NCBI GenBank assembly: GCA_005792865.1
Contig: SXQR01000208.1
Location: 1 to 25,423 of the forward strand
Direction: 5' to 3'
Length of the DNA: 25,423 nt
Source: Flavobacterium sp.
Lineage (GTDB): Bacteria > Bacteroidota > Bacteroidia > Flavobacteriales > Flavobacteriaceae
The position numbers were made by a program, and so were the translations under genes. The notes beneath the pieces were generated by a model that saw nothing but the letters and a program-made list of their open reading frames with translations, made no database searches and was not told the origin of the DNA. How positions within the stretch are numbered: the stretch's first letter is position 1; every line of letters starts with the position of its first letter. Shown here one piece after another: positions 1-7,100 of this stretch.

Positions 1-680
1 CGTTCGGCGGTAAAGCCTTCGGCATAATCGGTGCCGATCAGACGACCCAGGTCCTGCGCCCGGTACCGGATGCTGTCCAGGAAATTTTTTGTTGCGATCG
101 GCGTCTCCGGCTCGCTCGAACCTGGTTTGTAGAATTGCGAATTATAGGCCATGATCGATCTTACCTTTATGTCGATATAGCCGCTGATGTCCACCACCAC
201 GTCAGGAACGATGTTTTTCCATTGGATGTAATGATAGACCACCGCGGGCCTCCAGGCTTCCTGGTCGCGGCCTTCCATGGCGGTCCCGATCTTTCTCAGC
301 CCTGACAGAAAACACGCGTCCGATACCAGCTTGCTTCCCTTCCCATGGTCGATGTGCCTGTCGTCGATCGCGTTGCAGAGCACCATTTGCGGGCGGTATT
401 TCCGGATCATCCGGATCACCTCCATCTGGTGCGGTTCGTCATTGATGAAGAAACCATCGCGCATGCCCAGGTTTTCGCGCACCGATACGCCCAAAATTCC
501 GGCAGACCGGGCCGCTTCCCCGTCGCGTATTTCGGCTGTGCCCCTTGTGCCCAGTTCTCCACGGGTCAGGTCGATGATACCTACTTTTTTGCCGGCTGCG
601 ATCTCCTTGGCAAGCGTGCCGCCGCAGCCCAGTTCAACATCGTCGGGATGTGCCCCGAAAGCCAAAATGTCCAGCTTCAT
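1..680 (-). CDS. bshB1: BshB1, bacillithiol biosynthesis deacetylase (3' end cut by window edge)
   Basis: Zn-dependent LmbE/PIG-L-type deacetylase that removes the acetyl group from GlcNAc-malate in bacillithiol synthesis (known for the family). The visible 226 residues start MKLDILAFGAHPDDVELG. The metal-binding HPDD motif is at residues 11-14, and a DRHIDHG motif at about 107-113 supplies the likely third ligand, His112. The middle segment QFYKPGSSEPETP is typical of BshB1 rather than of other LmbE members. The frame is open to the left edge; the family is about 235-240 residues, so only a few C-terminal residues should be missing. The start ATG at 680 overlaps the menF stop by 4 bp (ATGA, 677-680), so translation is probably coupled and the gene sits at the distal end of the menI-menF-bshB1 operon. 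The MshB-like branch of the family is the alternative, but the sequence favours BshB1. Confidence 0.93.
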   Translation of the reverse strand, partial: MKLDILAFGAHPDDVELGCGGTLAKEIAAGKKVGIIDLTRGELGTRGTAEIRDGEAARSAGILGVSVRENLGMRDGFFINDEPHQMEVIRMIRKYRPQMVLCNAIDDRHIDHGKGSKLVSDACFLSGLRKIGTAMEGRDQEAWRPAVVYHYIQWKNIVPDVVVDISGYIDIKVRSIMAYNSQFYKPGSSEPETPIATKNFLDSIRYRAQDLGRLIGTDYAEGFTAE

Positions 681-1687
681 AAAATAGTTTTTATTGTATT
701 GGATTTACTTACCGTCTCCAGGTATTCGCGCCGAGGGTCGCTGCCGGCGTTGATACCGCACCCCATGTACAGGGTCGCGACGCCTGCCTCCCACTTCATG
801 CAGCGAAGGTTCACATAAAGGTCTGTCCTGCCGGCCGATTCGATCCCCAGATATCCGCTGTAATATTCGCGGTCGTAACCTTCGTTCTTGCCGATGAAGG
901 ACATGGCACCATCGGGAGGAATGCCGCAAACCGCCGGTGTGGGGTGCAGTGCCGATACGAGCTTCCCGGCCGAGGCATCGGGCCTCATGACGCCCGATAG
1001 TTCGGTCTTGAGGTGCACGATATTGCCCGCCTGCGCGGTCAGGGGTCCGTGCTGACCAATTTCCGAAGCCATCGGCCTGAGTTTTTCAAATATATAATCG
1101 GTGACGTAACGCTGTTCGGCTTTTTCCTTTTGGCCCCAATCGTAATGGCCGGATGGATCGTGCGGCATGGTCCCGGCGAGCGCCATCGTATAGAAATCGG
1201 GCCCGACGGCGCGCAAAAGTCGCTCGGGGGTCGCGCCCATCCAAAGCCCCGAACCCTGATGGTACCACAAATAGCACAACGCCGACGGATATTGTTTGAC
1301 CATCCGCGCAAAGGCCGGAAGCAATTTATCGACGGGGTAATCATGTGTTTCGCAGCGCGACACCACGACCTTTTGCAGATGCCCGGTCGCAATTTGATCC
1401 AGCGCTTTTTTTACCAACGCGGTGAAATGCTCCTCTCCCTGGTCGTCAAATGAAACAGGGACCGCGGGAACCACCGGCAACTCGCAATGGAAAACATCGT
1501 CCTGATCGAAGGGTATGGATAACTTCGGCCCCCTATTGAACGGCGCGAATACAAATTCGCTGTCGGCCTTTTTCGCCGACGAAAATATGCCCTTAACGAG
1601 GGTCGATCCGGGTTCGGCATAAAGCACCAAAGGGATTCCGGCATCCAGCCTCGCGCGGGCGTGCGCCACGAAATCAGCGGGGTTCAT
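677..1687 (-). CDS. menF: Isochorismate synthase (chorismate-binding enzyme), menaquinone branch
   Basis: Converts chorismate to isochorismate, the entry step of the Men pathway to menaquinone; cytosolic and Mg-dependent (family knowledge). The chorismate-binding fold fills most of the 336 residues. Visible motifs include the LQKVVVSR block with the general-base Lys at about 106, the GATPERLL segment at about 151-158, HPTPAVCGIP, and the C-terminal NEGYDREYYSGYLG with the metal-binding Glu. The longest frame starts at a TTG at 1708; I prefer the ATG at 1687, which overlaps the menI stop by 14 bp and gives MNPADFVAHAR. The gene lies between menI and bshB1, so the menaquinone role is favoured over a siderophore (EntC) role, and no other siderophore genes are visible. 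The protein is shorter than E. coli MenF (about 430 residues), mostly at the N-terminus. Confidence 0.9.
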   Translation of the reverse strand: MNPADFVAHARARLDAGIPLVLYAEPGSTLVKGIFSSAKKADSEFVFAPFNRGPKLSIPFDQDDVFHCELPVVPAVPVSFDDQGEEHFTALVKKALDQIATGHLQKVVVSRCETHDYPVDKLLPAFARMVKQYPSALCYLWYHQGSGLWMGATPERLLRAVGPDFYTMALAGTMPHDPSGHYDWGQKEKAEQRYVTDYIFEKLRPMASEIGQHGPLTAQAGNIVHLKTELSGVMRPDASAGKLVSALHPTPAVCGIPPDGAMSFIGKNEGYDREYYSGYLGIESAGRTDLYVNLRCMKWEAGVATLYMGCGINAGSDPRREYLETVSKSNTIKTIL

Positions 1688-2117
1688 GGCCGTCGGATTT
1701 GCGTTCAAGGATCATGTTGGTTAGTTTGCAGAGCGTTACCAGCCTGCCTTGTTCATCTGCAATGCGTATTTCCCACAGGTGGATGCTCCTTCCCTTGTGC
1801 ACGATTGTCGCCCGTGCCGTCACGGTTCCTTCGCGCTTGCTCCGCAAATGGTTGGCCGTGATCTCGATGCCGCGGACCTCGTACTTTTCGGGGTCGATGA
1901 ACATGATCGAGGCCGCGCTGCCCACGCTTTCGGCCAACGCCGCCGATGCCCCGCCGTGAAGCAGTCCCATCGGCTGGTGCACGCGTGGATTGACCGGCAT
2001 GGTCGCGACCAGGAAATCCTCGCCAGCGTCCACATACCTAATTTCCAGCGTTTCCATCAGCGTATTGCGGATCCAGCCGTTGCAACGTTCGAGCATCTCT
2101 TCCCTGTCAAAGGCCAT
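1674..2117 (-). CDS. menI: Hotdog-fold 1,4-dihydroxy-2-naphthoyl-CoA thioesterase (MenI/YdiI type)
   Basis: A 147-residue PaaI-like hotdog thioesterase. It resembles E. coli YdiI/MenI closely along its length: ATMPVNPRVHQPMGLLHGG followed by ASAALAESVGSAAS. Gln48, His54 and the catalytic Glu63 fall at the residues I recall as functional in YdiI. The family hydrolyses DHNA-CoA to DHNA in menaquinone synthesis. The neighbour menF overlaps its 3' end by 14 bp, which supports the Men assignment over a generic phenylacetyl-CoA thioesterase. It is the first gene of the minus-strand operon, and a promoter-like pair lies just upstream (2132-2163). The last few residues (ERKSDGHEPR) extend past the normal family end and are encoded largely in the stretch that overlaps or abuts the menF start region. 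Confidence 0.88.
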   Translation of the reverse strand: MAFDREEMLERCNGWIRNTLMETLEIRYVDAGEDFLVATMPVNPRVHQPMGLLHGGASAALAESVGSAASIMFIDPEKYEVRGIEITANHLRSKREGTVTARATIVHKGRSIHLWEIRIADEQGRLVTLCKLTNMILERKSDGHEPR

Positions 2118-2131
2118 GATGAAGTTTTTTG

Positions 2132-2163
2132 TAAAAGTACGGAATCTGGTTGTGAGTTGTCAA
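2132..2163 (-). promoter_or_regulatory. Putative promoter of the menI-menF-bshB1 operon
   Basis: Read on the minus strand, TTG (2163-2161), a 21-nt spacer and TACTTTTA (2139-2132) lie 14 nt upstream of the menI ATG. The Flavobacterium consensus is TTG-N17-23-TAnnTTTG, so the -7 box differs only at its last base. The -33 TTG lies within the first degenerate unit of the neighbouring 7-bp repeat array. No experimental support is available. Confidence 0.42.
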
Positions 2164-2241
2164 TTATCAGTTGTCAGTCGTCAGTCATCAGTCGTCAGTC
2201 GTCAGTCGTCAGTTGTCAGTCGTCAGTCGTCAGTCATCAGT
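2154..2241. repeat. Heptamer tandem array, unit CAGTCGT
   Basis: About 12 head-to-tail 7-bp units in one continuous register. It begins with degenerate GAGTTGT and CAATTAT (2154-2167). Ten CAGTYRT-type units follow from 2168 to 2237: six CAGTCGT, two CAGTTGT and two CAGTCAT. A decayed CAGT ends the array. Because 7 is not a multiple of 3, the array stays open as a 21-nt coding cycle and creates spurious Ser/Val/Gln-rich reading frames on the plus strand. The pattern resembles short tandemly repeated sequences (STRR-like) known from intergenic DNA of cyanobacteria and other bacteria. Confidence 0.95.
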
Positions 2242-2286
2242 AACAAATAATAAACTTCATGTTTTAACCGTTGGTTTTATTCCGTT

Positions 2287-2314
2287 GGACGTTCGACATT
2301 CGACATTCGACATT
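2287..2314. repeat. Heptamer tandem array, unit CGACATT
   Basis: Four contiguous 7-bp units: GGACGTT then three exact CGACATT copies, with partly decayed copies (AACATTC and so on) continuing to about 2325. The unit is the reverse complement of AATGTCG, the unit of the array on the other side of the lipoprotein gene (3897-3952), so the two arrays face each other as inverted repeats. Confidence 0.9.
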
Positions 2315-2333
2315 AACATTCATCATATTTCTC

Positions 2334-2341
2334 TACTTTTA
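2334..2341 (+). promoter_or_regulatory. Possible -7 box of the lipoprotein gene
   Basis: TACTTTTA lies 15 nt before the ATG at 2357. It is the same octamer as the box in front of menI and one base off the Bacteroidota TAnnTTTG consensus. No TTG is present at the expected -33 distance, where the tail of the CGACATT array lies, so this is weak. Confidence 0.33.
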
Positions 2342-2356
2342 CCAAAAATCGTTTTT

Positions 2357-3889
2357 ATGCGCAACTTCTGGCTGTTGCTTTCGGGAATTTTGATCATGCT
2401 GACCTCTTGCCGAAAGGACTTCGAGTTTGAACCTTCAACCGGCGACCTTGAATTCTCGAGGGATACGGTTTACCTCGATACCGTCTTTACCAACATCGGT
2501 TCGAGCACCTATACGCTAAAGGTTTACAACCGCAGCGACAGGGACATCGAGATCCCGCAGATCCAACTGGGGCGTGGCCTGGACTCCAAATACCGCATGA
2601 CCATAGACGGGATGACCGGCAACAACAACCGCATTTTCAACAATGTCGAACTGCTTGCCAATGATAGCCTCTACGTTTTTATCGAGGTCACGGCCGACGT
2701 TGCCTCGGCAAATCCCACCGATTTCCTCTACACCGACCAGATCCTCTTTGACGCTGGCGGCAACCAGCAGAAGGTAGAACTCGTCACCCTTATCCAGGAC
2801 GCGGTTTTCCTTTATCCGCAGCGTTTTGCCGATGGCACGACCGAGACCCTGACTTTGGGCGAAGAAGAGATTTACGGATTTTTCCTCGACGAGGACGATC
2901 CGGTAAATGGCAACGAGTATCACTTTACCAACCAAAAGCCCTATGTGATTTACGGATATGCCGCGGTTGCCACGGGCAAAACGCTCGAGATCGATCCGGG
3001 CGCACGCATCCATTTCCACGACGCCTCCGGGCTGATTGTGGCCGGGGGCGGCGCGGTGCAGGCGATAGGCGATTATTCGGCAGACCCTGAACTCCAGGAA
3101 AACGAGATCATCTTTGAGGGGGACCGGCTTGAGCCGATGTTCGCGGAGGTGGCCGGCCAATGGGGCGCTATCTGGTTCACGCCGGGCGCGGCGCCCAGCG
3201 CGTTCCACCACGTCACGATCAAGAACGGGGTGATTGGGCTCTATGTCCAGGCCAACACCGGGCTGCTCGACATTAGGAACGCAAAAATATTCGATCACTC
3301 CAATTTTGGGATCCTCGGGCAGAGTGCCAACATCTATGGCGAAAACATTGCGATCAATTCGGCGGGGCAAGCGGCGCTGGCATGCACTCTGGGCGGATCC
3401 TACGAGTTCAGGCATTCGACCTTCAACAACAACTGGCCAAGTTCGCGGCAGGTTGCAGTGTTGCTCAATAATTATTTCGAGCTCGACAATGTCCAGACGG
3501 CCTATGACCTTATTAAGGCAGACTTCATCAACTGCATTATCTACGGTTCTAACCAGGTTGAGTTTCTTGCCGATAAGGCCGAGACCGACGACAAGGCTTT
3601 CAACTTCACAATGCGCAACGTCCTGCTTCGCTTCAACAGCTCGAGCCCGGACATCGCGACCCATCCGCTTTACCAGTTCACCGACGGCGTGCGCTACATC
3701 AACGTCATCCGCAACCAGGGCCCGCGTTTTTACGACATCCAGCGCAACAGGCTCTACATTGACGAGGAATCGCCGGCCTATCAACAGGGTGACGCCACAT
3801 TCATGGTCCCGCAAGACATTACGGGCGCTACGCGTGTGGCCCCGCCAGACCTGGGCGCGTACAAGGCGGCGGCATTTCCCGAGGACTAA
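2357..3889 (+). CDS. Conserved lipoprotein with predicted right-handed beta-helix domain, function unknown
   Basis: A 510-residue exported lipoprotein. The N-terminus MRNFWLLLSGILIMLTSC is a lipoprotein signal peptide with lipobox LTSC (lipidated Cys18), followed by acidic and Phe-rich residues. Residues about 25-200 look beta-rich, with a VYLDTVFTNIGSSTYTLKV strand pattern like an Ig-like domain. From about 200 onward repeated short strands (HFHDASGLIVAGGG, ITIKNGVIGLYV-like segments) and the ending TRVAPPDLGAYKA are typical of parallel beta-helix (pectin-lyase-like) proteins. I recognise it as a type widespread in Flavobacteriaceae, but no function is known to me. The frame stays open upstream to about 2171 only because it reads through the heptamer array; the ATG at 2357 with its signal peptide is the real start. 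The gene is monocistronic and bracketed by heptamer arrays. Location in the outer membrane is inferred from the lipobox. Confidence 0.88.
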   Translation: MRNFWLLLSGILIMLTSCRKDFEFEPSTGDLEFSRDTVYLDTVFTNIGSSTYTLKVYNRSDRDIEIPQIQLGRGLDSKYRMTIDGMTGNNNRIFNNVELLANDSLYVFIEVTADVASANPTDFLYTDQILFDAGGNQQKVELVTLIQDAVFLYPQRFADGTTETLTLGEEEIYGFFLDEDDPVNGNEYHFTNQKPYVIYGYAAVATGKTLEIDPGARIHFHDASGLIVAGGGAVQAIGDYSADPELQENEIIFEGDRLEPMFAEVAGQWGAIWFTPGAAPSAFHHVTIKNGVIGLYVQANTGLLDIRNAKIFDHSNFGILGQSANIYGENIAINSAGQAALACTLGGSYEFRHSTFNNNWPSSRQVAVLLNNYFELDNVQTAYDLIKADFINCIIYGSNQVEFLADKAETDDKAFNFTMRNVLLRFNSSSPDIATHPLYQFTDGVRYINVIRNQGPRFYDIQRNRLYIDEESPAYQQGDATFMVPQDITGATRVAPPDLGAYKAAAFPED

Positions 3890-3891
3890 GT

Positions 3892-3952
3892 TGTCAAATG
3901 TCCAATGTCCAATGTCGAATGTCGAACGTCGAATGTCGAACGTCGAACGTTA
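3892..3952. repeat. Heptamer tandem array, unit AATGTCG, directly after the lipoprotein stop
   Basis: Eight 7-bp units in register from 3897: two AATGTCC, three AATGTCG, two AACGTCG and a degenerate AACGTTA. The unit is the reverse complement of the CGACATT array at 2287-2314. The leading edge TGTCAAATGTC (3892-3902) is an exact 11-bp inverted match to 4110-4120 in the array before purL, so the two could pair as the ends of a long stem. The array begins 2 nt after the lipoprotein stop codon. Confidence 0.93.
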
Positions 3953-4107
3953 TGCGAAAACTGACGCAATCGGCGCGTGATTGTCTCGCTATTCCTGAAG
4001 AACGACGATATAGTTTACGCCTGTATCGTTTATTTTACATTCATTTTGGACATTCATCATTTGCTACGCGACGCTCCGTACAATTCGGCTAAGCCTCGGG
4101 TCATCAA

Positions 4108-4135
4108 TTGACATTTGACATTTGTCATTCGTCAT
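4108..4135. repeat. Heptamer tandem array, unit TTGACAT, in front of purL
   Basis: Four contiguous units: TTGACAT, TTGACAT, TTGTCAT, TCGTCAT. It contains GACATTTGACA (4110-4120), the exact reverse complement of 3892-3902. Its third unit provides the TTG that serves as a candidate -33 element for purL. Between this array and the preceding one (3953-4107) I see no gene; 4068-4100 is a GC-rich stretch that may be a further repeat component. Confidence 0.88.
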
Positions 4136-4150
4136 AAATCCTTACCTTTG
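4121..4150 (+). promoter_or_regulatory. purL promoter
   Basis: TTTG (4121-4124), an 18-nt spacer and TACCTTTG (4143-4150) fit the Flavobacterium consensus TTG-N17-23-TAnnTTTG exactly. The box ends 20 nt before the purL ATG at 4171, implying a leader of only about 10-15 nt. The -33 element lies inside the TTGACAT array. Confidence 0.65.
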
Positions 4151-4170
4151 CACAACACAACTACTTTCCT

Positions 4171-7100
4171 ATGATCCATTTTTTCGGGGACGAAAAGGCC
4201 ATGGTATTTGCGGTCCAGGCCCAGGGGGAATTCACTTCCGAAGACATCGCGAAACTTAACTGGCTGTTTGGCAACGCACAAAAAATAGAGAAATCCGTCC
4301 TGACGGATTTTTTTGTTGGCCCCCGCGCCGCCATGATCACGCCCTGGAGCACCAATGCCGTGGAGATCACGCAGAACATGTGCATCCCGGGTATCATCCG
4401 CATCGAGGAATTCAGGCATTGCCGTGAGGACGAAGCCTTTGACCCGATGCTCTTCCAGCGCTATAATCGTTTGGGCCAGGATGTTTTTACCATCGATATC
4501 CAGCCCGAGCCTATCCGCGAAATAGGTGACATCGCGGCCTTCAACGCATCCGAAGGCCTCGCCCTGAGCGACGACGAGGTCGAATACCTTGAAAATTTGT
4601 CGGCAAAACTCTCGCGCCCGCTCACCGATTCGGAGGTATTTGGATTCTCGCAGATCAATTCGGAACACTGCCGCCATAAGATATTCAACGGGACGTTCGT
4701 CATCGACGGCAACGAGATGCCACAATCGCTGTTCAGGATGATCAAGCAGACATCGGCCGCGCATCCAAATTCCATCGTATCGGCCTACAAGGACAACGTC
4801 GCCTTTACCAAAGGCCCCGAAGTGGTGCAGTTTGCGCCCGCCTCTGCAGACAAGCCCGACATTTATGTGGAAAAAACTTTTGAATCGGTCATTTCGCTAA
4901 AGGCCGAGACCCATAATTTCCCGACAACTGTAGAACCTTTCAATGGCGCGGCAACCGGTTCGGGGGGAGAGATCCGCGACAGGCTCGCCGGCGGACAGGG
5001 ATCGCTCCCGCTTGCCGGGACGGCGGTGTACATGACCTCATATCCCCGCGTGGCAGACAGGCCTTGGGAACGAAGCATGGCGCAGCGCAACTGGCTCGAC
5101 CAGACGCCGCTGGACATCCTGATCAAGGCATCAAACGGCGCCTCGGATTTTGGAAACAAGTTTGGCCAACCGCTCATCTCGGGGTCGGTATTGACATTTG
5201 AGCACGCCGAAGACGGGCGCATGCTGGGTTATGACAAGGTGATCATGCAGGCGGGCGGAATCGGCTACGGCAAATTATCACAGGCCGTCAAGAAACAGCC
5301 GGCCAAGGGCGACCGTATTGTCGTGCTGGGCGGCGAAAATTACCGCATCGGTATGGGCGGCGCCGCGGTTTCCAGTGCCGATACCGGGGAGATGAGCAGC
5401 GGAATCGAGCTCAACGCGATCCAGCGATCAAATCCCGAGATGCAAAAACGTGCGGCCAATGCGGTCCGGGGGCTGGTGGAAAGCGATAACAACCCCATCG
5501 TCTCGATCCATGACCATGGCGCGGGCGGGCACCTGAACTGCCTGTCTGAATTGGTGGAAGCCACCGGCGGCCACATCGACCTGGACAAACTTCCCGTGGG
5601 CGACCCAACACTTTCGGCTATGGAGATCATCGGGAACGAATCGCAGGAAAGAATGGGCCTGGTCATCCGGGGGAACGACCTCGAAACCCTGGAACGGATC
5701 GCCTCGCGCGAACGGGCCCCGCTCTACGACGTGGGCGAGGTCAGCGACGACCACCGATTCAGGTTTGAATCTTCGGCATCGGGACAAAAGCCCATGGACC
5801 TTGACCTTGGCGACATGTTTGGCAGTTCGCCCAAAACCGTCATGGCCGATACGCGTATTTCCCGGGAATACGAAACCCCGCATTACGAAGCCTCCAAAAT
5901 TCGCGAATACCTGGAAAACGTGCTCAGGCTCGAATCGGTTGCGTGCAAGGATTGGCTCACCAACAAGGTGGACCGTTGCGTGGGCGGACGTGTGGCCAAA
6001 CAACAATGTGCAGGCCCGATCCAGCTCCCGTTGAACAACGTGGGAGTCATGGCGCTCGATTTCAAGGGGAAGCACGGGATCGCGACATCCATTGGGCATT
6101 CGCCGATGACAGCACTGGTCGATCCTGCAGCCGGCAGCCGCAATGCGATCGCCGAGGCCCTGACCAACATCGTATTCGCACCCCTTTCAGAGGGGCTGAA
6201 ATCCGTTTCGCTGTCGGCCAACTGGATGTGGCCCTGCAAAAATCAAGGAGAAGACGCAAGGCTTTACGATGCGGTGAAGGCGTGTTCGGATTTTGCGATC
6301 GCGCTGGGCATCAACATCCCTACGGGCAAGGATTCCCTCTCGATGAAACAAAAATACCCCGACGGCGAGGTCATCTCGCCGGGGACGGTCATTATTTCGG
6401 CGGCCGGGCACTGTGACGATATCACAAGGGTCGTGGAGCCGGTGGCCAAAATCGGGGGTGGCGGCCTGTACCTGGTCGATTTTTCTGGCCATGCCCCTGC
6501 GCTTGGCGGTTCGGCCTTCATGCAGACCCTCAACGCCGTGGGCAGCAATATCCCCGACATCGTCGATCCAACTTATTTTGCACAAGCTTTCGACGCGGTA
6601 CAGCAGATCATCCGTGAGGGCCGCGTGACCGCCGGACACGATGTGGGCAGTGGCGGGCTTGTGACCACAATCCTTGAAATGCTCTTTGCCGACAATGGCC
6701 TGGGCGCCGACATTGACCTGAGTTCACATGGATCGGATGCCGTCGCGGCACTCTTCGCGGAGAATGCGGCAGTCGTGATGCAGATGCAGGACGAAGCGGC
6801 GCAGCAGTTGATCATAAACGGAATCAGGGTTGCGAAAATCGGCACGCTCAACGATCTCGCCGAACTCAACCTTACTTTGGGCGACAATAAATTTGCCCTC
6901 GCAGTACCGGCCATGCGAGACACCTGGTACAGCACCTCCTATCTGCTCGACCAAAAGCAATCGGGTGAGCAAAAGGCGCGCGAACGTTTTGAAAATTACA
7001 AAAAACAGCCGCTGCGGTTCACTTTCCCATCACACTTCGACGGGCAAATGCCAACGGCCGGTATTGCAAGGCCAAAGGCGGCCATCCTGCGCGAAAAGGG

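Noticed and set aside
2154..2314. CRISPR array
   Set aside because: Units are 7 bp and contiguous without spacers, and no cas gene is present.
2171..2356. Upstream extension of the lipoprotein frame with a repetitive Ser/Val/Gln-rich peptide
   Set aside because: It is translation of the CAGTCGT array, which stays open because of its 21-nt coding cycle. The signal peptide at 2357 marks the true start.
2516..3814. 432-codon minus-strand frame opposite the lipoprotein gene
   Set aside because: Shadow frame caused by the high GC third positions of the real gene; no recognisable motif, and the plus-strand protein has a signal peptide and family look.
3898..4092. Small plus-strand frame starting with repeated SNVQC/SNVEC-like units
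   Set aside because: It is translation of the AATGTCG heptamer array and adjacent intergenic DNA, with no domain and no gene-like context.
5428..6099. Long minus-strand frames opposite purL (also 4132-4764 and 6187-6639)
   Set aside because: All are shadows of purL, which is complete and intact over the same region.
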